DNA of 64,000 nt, from contig CM072341.1 of the NCBI GenBank assembly GCA_036874045.1, positions 756,501 to 820,500 on the forward strand, given 5' to 3'. This document shows positions 48,020-60,110 of the stretch, piece after piece (position 1 is the first letter of the stretch; each line of letters begins with the position of its first letter). A program made the translations under genes and the position numbers. The notes below the pieces were generated by a model. The model was not told the origin of the DNA. It did no database searches and saw nothing but the letters and a program-made list of their open reading frames with translations. The DNA is from Cymodocea nodosa (Eukaryota; Streptophyta; Magnoliopsida; Alismatales; Cymodoceaceae).

Positions 48020-50470
48020 CTTTATTTCATATGATGTAGTGAACTACTTGTTAGTAATGTTGTAGAACATGTTGTTGTTGGTGTTTATGACTAATATAGT
48101 TGTTATTTGAGTTATTTTAAGAATGTTATTGCCTGAAACTATATTTCATGACCTATTTGAGCTTTTTTCACTATTGCTGCTAGTACATTTGTTTTGAACT
48201 CTATTCTAATTTAGTTTATTTCTTTTCTAATAATTTCCAACTAATGTGTTCATTAACTCTATTTCTTTTATAATTAGTCTAGTTTTTTAAATAATATCTA
48301 CATGTGCAATCAAATAATACATATTGTGATGTTTTGTGTAAGCGATATTTTTTGCAAATGTGTTGAATGAAGGCACTCACCACTTGAAGATACCATTAGA
48401 AGAAGAGGAGGAAGAAGTGAAAACTAATGACATGTGTATGAGGCTTTTTTACTGCAATTGTATGTGATTCTAGTAATAGCTCAATTGCTACTAATCACAT
48501 ATATGGTAAAGAAAGGTAAAATTATGTTAGAAGATTATTAGATTCTAATTTACTAAATCAAGTATACAAATATAAATGACATAGAGAATTTCAATTATAG
48601 ACATTCAAAATTATGGATAGTGATTAGGTATAGATTTAAAGTTGTGAAATATCAATTTTATGAAGTTACATGTCATTTTTATTTAAAATCTAAGTAAAGA
48701 TTATACATGTATATTTTTTACTTCATAATTTTATTCGTAAATTAGATAAAGAAGATTTGTCCAAAGATCTTAAAGAAGACTTGAAGAAAGTCAAAAGTAT
48801 TGACTGTCAAGCAAACTTTTGAGAGTGCGGAAAGGGAAGTTGAAACACTATTTACAGTTAGTTTAACTTAACACAAAAGAAAGAAATGATTGATAATATA
48901 TGTAATTAAATGATGTTATCTGTGAGTAAAGATTGTAATAGATGATGTATTGTCATAAAGCTATAAGCATTACTAAATTATAAATTTTTTTATAAACTTA
49001 TTAAATAGTTTCATTTGATTAAATTCATATTCTATTATTTTCTGACAAATTTTGTTATTTTCTGTCAAATTACTAACTACGTACAAATATCTATTATTTT
49101 TATTAGTTTTTTATAACTAACTTTTTGTAATTAAAATTTCTTTTTTTATTACTTTTCTGAAGTGAGCTACAGCTAGGGTTCCTGACGCGAGGTTAGGAGT
49201 TGAGAGGCACGTCACATGGCCGGGTAAGGTCCCAAAGGACTCCCCACAGTTGATGTACCGGACGTATCCATGTAGACATCGACTTCCTTCCTTTGGAACG
49301 ATGTCCTTCAATGTTATTAGGGTGGGAGAGCGATGACCATCAACCACAGTACCGTTTGGTCAATCAAAGCCCCTGTTAAGACCCACCGCGTCCCGGTCTG
49401 CCGACATTACATGTGCTTCCGCCGACCGACTCGCCTCACTCATCTTCCCCGATCGTTCTCGCATGCAAGTCTTCACCGGGTACGTGCCCTCCCCGTCCGT
49501 GACGCGCCACAGAGCGCGTATGGACGGTGCTTCTCTACGACCACGTACGTACGTTTTACCGGAGAGATATCACCAGAGAGCCCAAATGAAAAGAAAGGTA
49601 AAGGGCGGACTTGCTTATCCGGAGGGAGCTTGCGTGTCCATGAGAAATCCGAGTGCGGATGAAGCAAATCGGAGGGAGCTTGTGGAATCTTGGCAAGCGC
49701 CCGATGCATATGGACAAGGCGAGTGCATCCAATGGTGTGGACGAATAATGCGGTGGGCGGTCGGCCAGGAAAAGGACGAGGCCCATGACTTAACCGCCGG
49801 CGTATTAGCTGGTGACCGGCACTGAGCAGCTAAGAACGAAGGTATCCAAGTAAGATATTTTACAATTTTGTATATATAAGTTTACGTGTTTGGTATCACA
49901 TCAACATCGCACCAGTGCATCGATTGACGTAAAAAATAGTACACGCAAGTCATTTTCTAAACACAAAAGTAGGAACTCTGGAACATCTGAGATTTTTTTG
50001 AGGAGGGAGGTGGGGGGGGGGGGGGGGGGTGTTTATCGTTGTTTTATTTCGTATATTATAAGGATTAATGCAACAGCAGCAACACATGATTAATTGTTAT
50101 GCTGCATGTCAAAAGATTAACTAATAAGAACATAAATAGAACTGTCGGTACTCTTGGCTAAAAATGTTATAAAATTTAGATGGATATCTCTTATTTGTAA
50201 ATATTTATTTTAGATATAATTTTAAATTAGATGTTTCTTAAGTTATTTTTATCTTAACCGTGAGTGTTTATAATAATATTATTGAATTTAAATGTGGAAT
50301 CTCATTTTATATGTTTACGTGTAATATTTATCCATTGACTGATATGGTATACAAGATTTAAAAAAAAAAAAAAAAACAAGGAATTTCCATTTGTCCTTAC
50401 CGTCATGCATGCACGTGGAAGCTACAACAACCGGCGCACTTTGGTGGGGGCACCGACCCATGCAGAGCTC
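48020..50470. other. Intergenic region upstream of the glycine-rich gene
   Basis: AT-rich to about 49140, then a GC-rich island at about 49150-49830 with open frames on several strands but no recognisable domain. The island may hold distal promoter DNA or a transposon piece. A phrase near 48990-49100 (TTTTCTGACAAATTTTG, TTTTCTGTCAAATTA) is like the interior of the MITE at 3.8 kb. Confidence 0.35.
50012..50029. repeat. Poly-G tract (18 G)
   Basis: An uninterrupted G run following GAGGGAGGT; a potential G-quadruplex and slippage site. Confidence 0.85.
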
Positions 50471-50478
50471 TATATATA
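50471..50478 (+). promoter_or_regulatory. TATA box of glycine-rich protein gene
   Basis: TATATATA lies 88 bp before the ATG at 50559, a normal distance for a plant promoter with a short leader. Confidence 0.65.
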
Positions 50479-50558
50479 TGTGCCCTGGCCATGTCTCCTT
50501 CCGCAGCAGTCCAGCCATCTTCCTCGCTTTCTCGTCTCCAGCTTCAGTCTTATTAGCA

Positions 50559-50979
50559 ATGGCTACATCCCCAACAGCTGTGGGTGTCCTCATTTTTCTT
50601 CTCGCAAGCTCCATCGCCTTTGCTCATGGAAGGGTTCTAAATGGTGGCGTGGAGAAGGATTGCAACACCGGCTACAACACCGGCTGCGGTGGTGTTGGTG
50701 GATATGGGTATGGAGGTGGTGGTAGCGGCGGGGGGTCGGGATATGGATCTGGGTCCGGTATTGATGTTGGCGTTGGTGTTGGGTACGGCTCTGGCGGTGG
50801 AGGTGGTGGTGGGAGAAGCGAAGGTGGTTATGGGTCTGGATATGGGTCTGGTCATGGTGCTGGATTTGGGTTGGGTAGTGGAGGCGGCGGTGGTCATGGA
50901 GGTGGTGGAGGCAGCGGAGGAGGAAGCGGGGGAGGATATGGGTCTGGCGGCGGTTCTGGATATGGATCAGGCGGTGGTA

Positions 50980-51011
<32 letters not shown>

Positions 51012-51071
51012 GGTGGCGGTGGCGGTCATGGTTCTGGGTCTGACTGTGGTGGTGGCAGCGGAGATCCTTGA
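50559..51071 (+). CDS. Secreted glycine-rich protein
   Basis: A single-exon gene for a 170-residue glycine-rich protein. Residues 1-22 (MATSPTAVGVLIFLLASSIAFA) form a clear signal peptide with likely cleavage after Ala22, so the product is secreted, probably to the cell wall. The mature part begins HGRVLNGGVEKDCNTGYN and then is mostly glycine with serine and tyrosine, in repeats such as GYGSG, GSGGGSGYGSG and poly-Gly, ending DCGGGSGDP. A GGC/GGT run at about 50982-51026 encodes a long glycine stretch. Plant GRPs of this kind are structural wall proteins, often vascular or stress-induced; which one this is cannot be said. The chosen ATG follows a TATA box by 88 bp and gives the signal peptide; upstream in-frame ATGs lie in the leader and at the TATA region. 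A polyadenylation-like AATAAA is at 51154-51159. Confidence 0.88.
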
Positions 51072-51860
51072 GCCGCCAATGTGAATACTCTGAGACCTGC
51101 ACGTGTACTTGCTTTACTTTTGTATGTTACCAAGGAAGATTGGAAGAAGCAGAAATAAAAGATAGAGATGAAAAATCTTGTGTGCGACGAAAAATCTTGT
51201 GTGCGTACGTAAATAAATGTATTTTAGTTTGAATAAATAAAAATATGATGGATCCACCAACTAGTGCTGGTTTTATTATTATCATCGTTGAAATGTAGAT
51301 ATTTAATTTAAAATTAATTTTGTTATAAGGCCTATTTATATATTAATTTGTACTTTAATTTTTCTCAAAACAAATGATTGGAATATAATAGAAATGGGTG
51401 AATTTTAAGAACTTTAAATCAAGATGAACACTTAATTTAAGTAAAAACTTTTACCATGTATTTATAGTTATGCAATGCTATAATATCAAATGGTTACTTC
51501 TAATCCAATGTGTATTTACGGACGGATGTAATGCTTTCCCAAGGTTGTCTCTGCGAAAAATAACCCCCTTTTAATCAAATTTGATACTAAATCCAGTATG
51601 AAAAACAGAGAAGATATGGGGGGGTTTGTGAAGGTCTTCAAAATTTCTAATTTTCATCCAGCATGAAAATAATTAATTCTCGATAGTAAAATTAACAGAA
51701 GTACGTACATTAAAACCACCAACCTGCATGTCAAGTAGTTTTGACTTTAAATCTCATGCAATTTCAAAACCAAAAGGAAAAAATCATTTCTTAAAAACAT
51801 ACTAATAGTTTCTTGTATCAATTTTGTTTAATAAGATTTCAGTACAACCTCAAGGTTGGA
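51072..51860. other. 3' flank of glycine-rich gene, nothing recognised
   Basis: AT-rich DNA including the gene's probable 3' UTR; no other gene is seen. Confidence 0.4.
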
Positions 51861-52153
51861 GGTCACAAATTTGGAAAGACTGACTTGACTTGCCTGCTCC
51901 TCTGAGCACGCAGAAGTAGAGAGTATGAGGTGAAGAGTAGAAGTGAAACCCAACACACAGAAGATGAAGATAGTCAAAAAAAGGTATTAATGTTCATACA
52001 TACAAACTATTTTCGAACACATATATATAACCTTACTACTTTGAATCCATAACTACCCACATCCCTTCCGTCATACACGAGCGTGAATACATGAAAACAT
52101 AGAGAAAACATGAACACACTTCTATGCTCAGATTCTAAAGTAGTTTGTCAACA
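51860..52153 (-). mobile_element. LTR at the 3' end of a minus-strand Copia element (far edge unclear)
   Basis: On the minus strand AAGCAAGGAG, a polypurine tract, is followed by TGTTGACAAACTACTT, fixing the LTR start at plus-strand 52153. The other end is not certain and was placed near the TGACCTCCAACC phrase at about 51860. Confidence 0.5.
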
Positions 52154-55100
52154 CTCCTTGCTTTGGAGGCTGTGAACTCCTAACTTACTCTGTAAATACT
52201 AAAAACGATCCATTGGTAGTGATCTTGTAAACGCATCAACGAGCTGATCTTCTGACCTGCAATAAATTAGAGATATTTCTCTAAAACTTTACCTTTCTCT
52301 TACTGAGTAAAGTTTAATATTGAAGTGCTTTGTTCTCCCATGAAATATTAGATTTTGGGAAATTGCCAACGAAGCTTGGTTGTTTACAAACACTTCAGTT
52401 GCATTCTTCTGTTTTAAATGCAAATCACTAGAATTTTTCTTAACCACACAGTTTGATTTACAGCAACATTAGCTACTATAATTTCCACTTCAGCCATAGA
52501 TTGCACAGTAAGTTCTTGCTTCTTCAAACACCAAGAGAAAATATTTTCCCCAAAGCTAAAGCAGTATCCTGATGTGCTATTGAAATCGTCCACGGATCCA
52601 CCCCTATCACTATCAGAGTAATCCAATAGGATTGGATAATCTACTTTTCCGAACTCCAGTCTATAATTTAAAGTGCCCCTAATATACCTGAGTATCCTCT
52701 TTGTGGCTTGTAAATGAATTCTATTTGCACAGTGCATAAATCTTGATAGAACACTAGCTGAAAAAGAATCTGGTCTGGTAGCCGTGATGTACATAAGACA
52801 TCCGACAAGGCTTTTATACCATTTCTCGTCCACTTTTTCCGTTGCATCAATAGCAGATAGCTTTTCCTTACAATTAAATGATGTGCTTGCAAGCTTGCAG
52901 TCGCTCATGTTGAATCATATGAGAAGCTCCTTAATATACTTTTGTTGTGAAATTGTGATCACATGATCACCTTGACTGATTTCCAAACCTAGGAAATCCT
53001 ATGTTAGTCATCTGAAACTCTCTCATTATCTATTTTTTGAATGCTACAATAACTCAGTGACTTGCTAGCTATAATCAACAAGTCATTAACGTACACAAAT
53101 ACAATCAAGAGCTCCTAAAATTCAGATTTCACATAAAAGGTAACTTCTGATAAACTCCGAGCAAAGGCCAACTTCACCAAAAACGAGTTAATTTTACTGT
53201 ACAAGCTCGCGGAGCTTGTTTAAGGCTGTAAAGTGTCTTTTTTAGTCTATAGACTTTAGTGGGTTCACCTTTAAGTTTAAAATTCATCAAGTCCCTGTTC
53301 AAGAAGGTTGATTTAACATTTAGACGGTGTATTTTCCATCCAAATTGCAGTAATTTGATCGTTTCCAGCCTAGTTACTGAAGCAAATGTGTCCAAATAAT
53401 CAATGCCATATTTTTGTGCATAACTTTTCACCACTAATTGGGCTTTATATCTATTGCATAGATCCATCAGGCTTTAGCTTAACTCTAAACACCCACTTCA
53501 CACCTATTATCTTCTTATCTTTTGGAGGATCCAGCAACTGACAAGTGCTACTATTATGTATAATGGCAATTTCCTCCTCCATTGCTCTCTTCCATTAACT
53601 GGTTCGAAATGGGCTAAGTGTGATCTTTGGTAAACTTCAGCAAGTGACCTAGTACCTCTAATAGGAACACTGTCTATAACACCATCTTGCATTTGATCTC
53701 CTAATTGAATTTGATTTTCAGCCTGCTCATCATCTGAAAAAATGTTACATTCCTCCTCCTAAATAAAATTAATTGGAGGTGGTAACACAGGGCTTTCTTG
53801 CTGAGGAGTATTCCACTTCCATACACCACTCTCATTGAACCTTATATCCGTAGAGATAATCACCTTACTTGTTTCCTCTCATTGAAGCCTTTGAATTGGT
53901 GTTGTACCCAACAAGAATGCCTGGAGATGCTCTTGGGTCTAATTTATCACACTTGATGCAAGGAATCTGTGTATGACATACACAGCCAAATACTTGTAAA
54001 TGACTTTAGTAGGTTTGTAACCATACCAGGCTTCAAAATGGGTTGCATCTTCAAGTGTCTTCATTGACAATCTATTCTGAATATATACTGTTGTGTTGCA
54101 CACTTTTGTCCTAAAACTTTTGGGTAATTGTTGGTCATGTAGCATACATCTAGTCATCTCCATGACAGATAGATTTTCTCTCTCACTCACACCATTTTAT
54201 TGAGTGTATACGGTGCTGTTTGTTGATGCAGAATTCTTGCTTCTGAGCGGATATTGTTGAACTCACGGCTTGTATATTCTTTGCCATTTCAGACTTGAAG
54301 ATCTTGATGTTGCAATTGCTTTTGTTTTCCACCCAACTTTTGAACCTTTTGAAAATCTGAGGGACTTCCGATTTGAACTTCATAAAATAGGTCCAACACA
54401 TTTGGGTGAAGTTATTAATAAACTTTACATAGTAAATGCTACCATTCAAAGATGATGTGTTCATAGGTCCACCAACATCTCAATGCACCAACTGAAACTT
54501 GTGCTCGGATCTCCATGAAGAAGGCAAGAATTGTCACCTACATAACTTGCCTAATTGACAAGCACCGCAACTGGTCAAGGAATTTGCAAAAGATGGAAGT
54601 CCCACACCCAAGTTTAAGTTCTTTAATTTCTACATTCTTTCAAGGCTGCAGTGACCTAATAACCTCTTATGCCAAGTATTTATAATGTCAGCTACACTAG
54701 AGTATGCTGCAACAGTCCTCTTCAACATTGAGGTGGAAACTTCTTCCCCTCATTTTTACTTTGAATAGATGCTGTCCAAAAGCGTCAAAAATACAGCAGT
54801 AATTGTTTTCAAAAACAAATTTAAAATTTTTCTAAATGAGTTGTCCAACACTTACAAGAATTTGATCAATGTTGGATACATAAAGAACATCAGTTAGAAT
54901 TCTTTTACTTGTACTTGTTGAAAGTACAACGGTACCTTTGCCTTGAGCAGTAATAAAACTGCCATTTCCTATTTTTACCTTAATGGAATGTACAGGACGA
55001 AGCTCCTTGAACAATCCCTTATAACAAGACATATGGTTTGTGCAGCTATTGTCCACTAGCCAGTTTTCCATTGCATATATATAAACATTTGCTGATGCCA

Positions 55101-55445
55101 TGAAGAGTTGATCTTCCTCTTGTTCACGGTTCATTCTACTGTGAAGTTAAAGTCCGTTTTTTGGACCTTGCTCTTGCAAGTAATTGCCTCATGGCTTACC
55201 TGATTGCACTTTCTATATCTAGCATCGGGACGTCTCCAACACTTGAAAGGGAGGCGGCCTTTTTTACTACAAAGCTTACATGGAGGATGGTTCTTTTGTG
55301 CATGCTGCTTGGGTTTATTAGAGGTTCCCTCCTTTTCAGAAGAAGCCTGTACTTGGTTTTTATAAACCTTCTTCTTCCCCTTCTTATCAGTTGTATTTTT
55401 TGCAACTAAAGCACCCTCAACATTACCCTGCTGACACATCATTCT
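52154..55445 (-). pseudogene. Copia polyprotein relic (gag to RNase H)
   Basis: On the minus strand the domains follow the Ty1/Copia order. A gag zinc-knuckle region (HPPCKLCSKKG, CWRRPDARY) lies at about 55350-55230. Protease, with WLVDNSCTNHMS, lies near 55070. Integrase (YYVKFINNFTQMCWTYFMKF; QNRLSMKTLEDATHFEAWYG) lies at about 54440-54020. Reverse transcriptase (YGIDYLDTFASVTRLETIKL; KKTLYSLKQAPRA; YVND) lies at about 53420-53060. RNase H (SDSDRGGSVDDFNSTSGYC) and the end SEDQLVDAFTRSLP lie at about 52610-52200. The protease has DNS where DSG is usual, and the polymerase motif is YVND in place of YVDD, besides several stops and frameshifts. The element is inactive. Its 5' LTR and gag N-terminus were not found beyond 55.5 kb. 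Confidence 0.9.
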
Positions 55446-55869
55446 TCTCTATTTTTGTGCCTATAATGCATTCAGTAGTTCTGCCAAGGTGATATTGGTG
55501 ATGATTTTGATTCAAATCTAATTAATTATCATGCATTCCATCTCAGTTTATTATTAATCTGATTAGTTCAGTAGTACTTGGGTTTATTATTCTTAATACT
55601 GCACATCAATTAATTATCATGCACTGATGCTCAAATCTAAATTTACAATACATATATCTATGAATCTCAGTTTCCCATAATTTCCATCTAACACTACAAT
55701 ATCTTACATTTACACCACATTCAATTCCACATGATCTATTTGTTAGCATAGTTAAGGTGTTGTAGGCCACATGGCTCATATCTATTGGTGTAAAAATTGA
55801 TACAAGGATGCAAAGTGTGGGAGTTCTAAATAGCTTCATGAAGTGTGGCCAAAATCTTTCAATATAAAG

Positions 55870-56280
55870 ATGAATTGAGTTCTTTAAAGAAGGGAGACAA
55901 GAGCATATATATGTTTATGCATCAAGCAAAGAAGGTAGCCATGAAGCTTCAAGTAGCTGGATGTTCTTTTCAAGATGAGGGGCTTCTTATTCTCAATTTT
56001 GAATGGTTTAAGACGAGATTTTAATCCATTCATTGTTCTGTCACAAGTTCATATTGTGACTTTTTGTGATGACGTGAACAGAGGCTAGTGAACAACGTAT
56101 GATCAAAAATCAACCACGCTTGAGATCATTACTAATATTGCTGCTGAGGAGAATAAGAACATCTTCAAAGGTTGTGGCTAGAAAGGACGTGATTCCAAGG
56201 TCCCGGAGCTCAACGGCAAGATTTCTTCAATTGTCAAGGCTATGGTCAGGGTGCTGATCCATTTTCCGCCCCATAATAAG
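55870..56280 (+). pseudogene. Copia gag fragment, opposite strand
   Basis: The plus strand carries MKLQVAGCSFQDEGLLILNF near 55943-56000 and TNIAAEENKNIFKGCG near 56133-56180, typical of the helical part of Copia gag and the Gly/Arg-rich stretch before its zinc knuckle. Stops interrupt it. It belongs to a different element from the minus-strand relic next to it. Confidence 0.6.
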
Positions 56281-56289
56281 TTTTGCTCT

Positions 56290-58770
56290 TTCTCTTGCTT
56301 GATATCCAATACTACTCATATGTGACCAACTATATGAATCTGTTTATTACATGTGCTACCTACAATTCTAGTTATACTTGAAAAATATTGATCATTCGGT
56401 ATACATCTACCAAAACATCTGAAACATTCATCAAACAAAAATATAAGGAGTTTCACAATAAAACAAACGAGAAATCGATATTTGAGGAAAGCTTGGTAAG
56501 TAGTCTCAATTTGGGGAAAGCCGTAGTTCCTCAAGAATCAGTAGAAGCCACGAGACAATCTCTATACACACAAGTTGTAAAAAATGAAATGAATATCACA
56601 AAAGGGCCAACTCATCATAGAATCACAAAGATGACGTGTTAACGTATCATGATATGCAACACTAGGGTTGAGCACCAAATCACATTTAAATCATCAAAAA
56701 ATTCACAGTCCTTACCATTAAAAAAAAGAAAAAATAAAGCCCCTAGGGTTATTACCCCACTATTAGACTACCTTGACAGAGGCAACTAGAGATTGGCCAC
56801 AAGCAGTCACAATGGATATCGCCACATTCTTCCTACAATACCACAGGAGCATGTCCTTCTTGGTTCTCATGCCCATCACGAACCCTCTTCAATGAGACTT
56901 TTAACCCACAATGTTCCTCTAGATCAATTCAAAAAGATGCACCCGTAATGGTGCCCAACCTCACCTACCTACATAGGCAACATATGCCAACTAAATTTGG
57001 TCAAAATCTAACTTCATCCTCATTACCCAATGATTTGCACAAGCCACTCGTGCACAAGCTCTCCACACCGATAGGTCCTACTTCTCTGAATGGCTATATC
57101 CTCCTCCTCCTCCTCCTCCTCCTTGAGCTCTCAATCACAGACATGGAGTTATTCATTGGGTTGATCGCCATTCCATCTATCCTCCAGAACATAACAAGGA
57201 GTCGGACAAGATGTAACAGGCTCGGGACCGTAGCCTATGTCTTTTAGGAATTTCGTCGAACAACATAGGGACGCTACCCCACACCTCGTCTAATGGCCTA
57301 GCACTAGGTAGAATTCGTCGTACATTGTACACACGGAGAGAAAAAAAAAGGAAACCACGACAATCAAGATTTTTCTATCGTCCATCACCAACCTTTATGG
57401 CACAACGAGGACGAAGTCGACGTTGCTCACTCCCCCATTACTTCTCCAAAGTCAGGGCCGGTCCTCCTCGTGTCCCGCCACGACCGGTTCTCGAGTGGAA
57501 GTTGACGATGAGTGGTGGACCCTTCGCTGCCATTCTCGTGCTCCTCTTCCCAGAAGATGTCGGCGGCGTCGATGCTCGTCAGTGGCATCGATGCTCGTGA
57601 AGGCAAAAGAAGGAGAAGGGTGAGCGAGCGGCATGCACCGGGAGTGGAGTGCCAGACATATGCACGCCCTCTTCTTGGGAAACCCGTCCGGTGGAGGAGA
57701 CGATGAATCCTCAAGCCTCGATCGACCTGTTGCATCGTCCAACGCTTCTCTCTGTTCAACATGGTCGGCCACCATCTTTTTTTCGTTTTTTTCTAACGTT
57801 ATAAATCTTAGATTTTGAAAGCACGTTCGTTTGACGCCAGTTCTAAGGCCGAAGGAAATGGGTGAGGATGGGGACGTGTAACCCATTAGAGCTATACACG
57901 TGTATGGAGGTTCGTAACGTGGCTCCCCGTGCTTGAAGCGGAGCGGCGTTATGAAAATAAATAATGCGCTTCTTTTTTGGTTTTATCTTGAAATTGTAAC
58001 GTCCGAACTGTGAGAAGGCGAGTTTGTGTGTAAATTTAAAGGTCTATTTGTTTTATCTACTGTTAATTTTGATTTGTATTAGAAGTTAAGAATATTTAGA
58101 TTAAAAAAAATACAATCTTTATTATACTTAGAGTTAGAGTAGTATCATACCTCTTAACTTTTGTACAAGTTGTTTTTGAAGATCGATTCTTTTTCATTTA
58201 TTTATTATTATTATTTATCGTATCATTATTAACAATATTATCTATTTTTTAATACCTATTGTATTATTTCATATAATTTATAATATTGCAATATCAATAA
58301 AAATAATTTATAACATACCAAATATTCATTACAATACTTATTTACATTAAAAAATGACTAAAGAGTAAATTTGAAAAATCTACGTACATAACTGTTTTAA
58401 CAAATAAACATCACTTCTGAACTTCTATTCTTCTTTATTAAAATTATCAAAAATTAGACATAACTATAGTACTACTCTTGATTAAAATCGATATATTTTG
58501 AAGTTAAAATAAACATAGTTTAAGATTCTTAAAGGTGAAATTCATGATAAAGAAGATAGTAAAAGATTGCTTAACCATTTTATTACATGATCTAGAATTT
58601 ATCGGTCACCACTTTATAGTTCACAATGAATTCATTATTTTTTTATAATAAATTTTTGAATTTTCTAATTATGTGATTGTTGAGTAAATTATAAACTTTT
58701 GTTAGGATTTTAGTTTTGATGATGAATGATTTGGTTTTTAGAAACAAAACAAATGAAATTGGCTAAGTTA
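56290..58770. other. Intergenic region, no gene recognised
   Basis: The part at about 57400-57900 is GC-rich with overlapping open frames on both strands, none with a recognisable domain. A (TCC)n run is near 57100-57123. The remainder is AT-rich. Confidence 0.35.
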
Positions 58771-58775
58771 CTAAA

Positions 58776-60110
58776 AATAAAGTTAGATTAATTGTTTAAG
58801 GTTTTAAGCATGAAGAGAGAATTGATTTTGATGAGATATATGCTCCTATTATTAGATTAGAGTTTATTAGAATTTTATTGGCATTTACCTATTACATGAA
58901 TATTAAATTATTTCCAATAGATGTTAAAAATGTTTTTCTTAATGAATTTATAAAAAAAGAAGTCTATGTTAAGCAACTTTCTAGTTTTGAAGATTTTAAA
59001 CATTCTGTTCATGTTTTTAAGTTAAAGAAAACATTATATAGTTTAAAGCAAGCTTCAAGATCATGGTATAAAAGATATTGTAATTTTCTTGTTGAATAAG
59101 ATTATGTTATAGGTAAAGTTGATCATACTTTATTTATTAAGAAAATAAATAATAATATTTTAATTATTCAAATATACGTAGATGACATCATTTTGGATCA
59201 TATAATGAAAAACTAGTTAAGGATTTCTTAAATGATATGACTAATCAATTTGAGATAAATATAATGGAAGAGGCTTCCTATTTCTTAGGCTTACAAATTA
59301 AACAAGTTAAAAATGATATTTTTATTAATTAGGAAAAATATACCTATAGTTTATTAAAGAGATTTGATTTTAATGAAATGAAGATAATGAATACACCAAT
59401 GAGAACTATTATAAATTAGATAAAGATGAGCATAAAAAATCAATAGATATCAAAAATTATAGAAGCATGATAGGTTCTTTATTGTATTTAACAACAAGTA
59501 GACTTGATATTATGTTTAGTATTTGTTTATGTGCTAGATATTAGTCTAATCGTAAAGAGTCTATATTGTTGGTGTTAAAAGAATATTTAAATATCTATGT
59601 GGAATTGCTAATTTTAGTTTATTTTATTTTAAGAACAACTCATTAGACTTGGTAAGATATAGTGATGTTGGCTTTACTGGTTGTAAATTCGAGAGAAAGA
59701 GTACACGTGATACTTGTCAATTATTAGGAAATTCTTTAATATCTTAATTTAGTAAAAAATAAAATTATATAGCATTATCTACAATATAAGCTAAATATAT
59801 GATAGTTGTAATTTGTTGTACTCAAATTCTTTGGATGAAATAGAATTTAAATGATTTTGGTATATCTTATGGTTCTATACATATTTACTGTGATAGTAGT
59901 TCAACCATTAATTTATCTAAGAACCCTATTTTACATAGTAGAGCCAAACATATAGAGGTTTAACATTATTTCTTAAGAGATAATGTGATTAAAGGAAACA
60001 TTAAGTTAGATCATGTGTCCACTACTAAACAACTTATAGATTTATTTATAAAACTTTTAGATGAGAATCAAATCTACAAATTAAGGTTAAATCTTGGCAT
60101 CTGTAAACTA
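58776..60110 (+). pseudogene. Copia reverse transcriptase-RNase H relic
   Basis: Plus-strand pieces in order are FKHEERIDFDEIYAPIIRLE, KLFPIDVKNVFLNEFIKKEV, FKLKKTLYSLKQASRSWYKR (58990-59070), the catalytic IQIYVDDIIL near 59170, SYFLGLQIKQ across a frameshift near 59280, YSDVGFTGC near 59660, and the RNase H end HIYCDSSSTINLSKNPILHS near 59880-59940 with SRAKHIEV. Stops and frameshifts are frequent, many of them TAG or TAA, giving the stretch a very AT-rich look. The 3' polypurine tract may be the AGGGGGAGAG at 61066, about 950 bp further on, a spacing seen in Sirevirus-type Copia elements with extra 3' sequence; that lineage is inference. Confidence 0.88.

Noticed and set aside
49333-49825. 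Overlapping open frames in a GC-rich island
   Set aside because: Several frames on both strands are open at once, as expected from base composition; no domain, signal peptide or splice pattern.
50590-51102. His/Arg-rich open frame antisense to the glycine-rich gene
   Set aside because: Complement of GGN codons; not a real protein.
57325-57886. Overlapping open frames on both strands near 57.5 kb
   Set aside because: Composition-driven; no recognisable family and competing frames on both strands.
52154-60110. Reverse transcriptase stretches considered as endogenous pararetrovirus
   Set aside because: Domain order (integrase before RT), SLKQA and YVDD-type motifs and the LTR with a tRNA-Met site are those of Ty1/Copia retrotransposons; no viral movement or coat motifs were seen.
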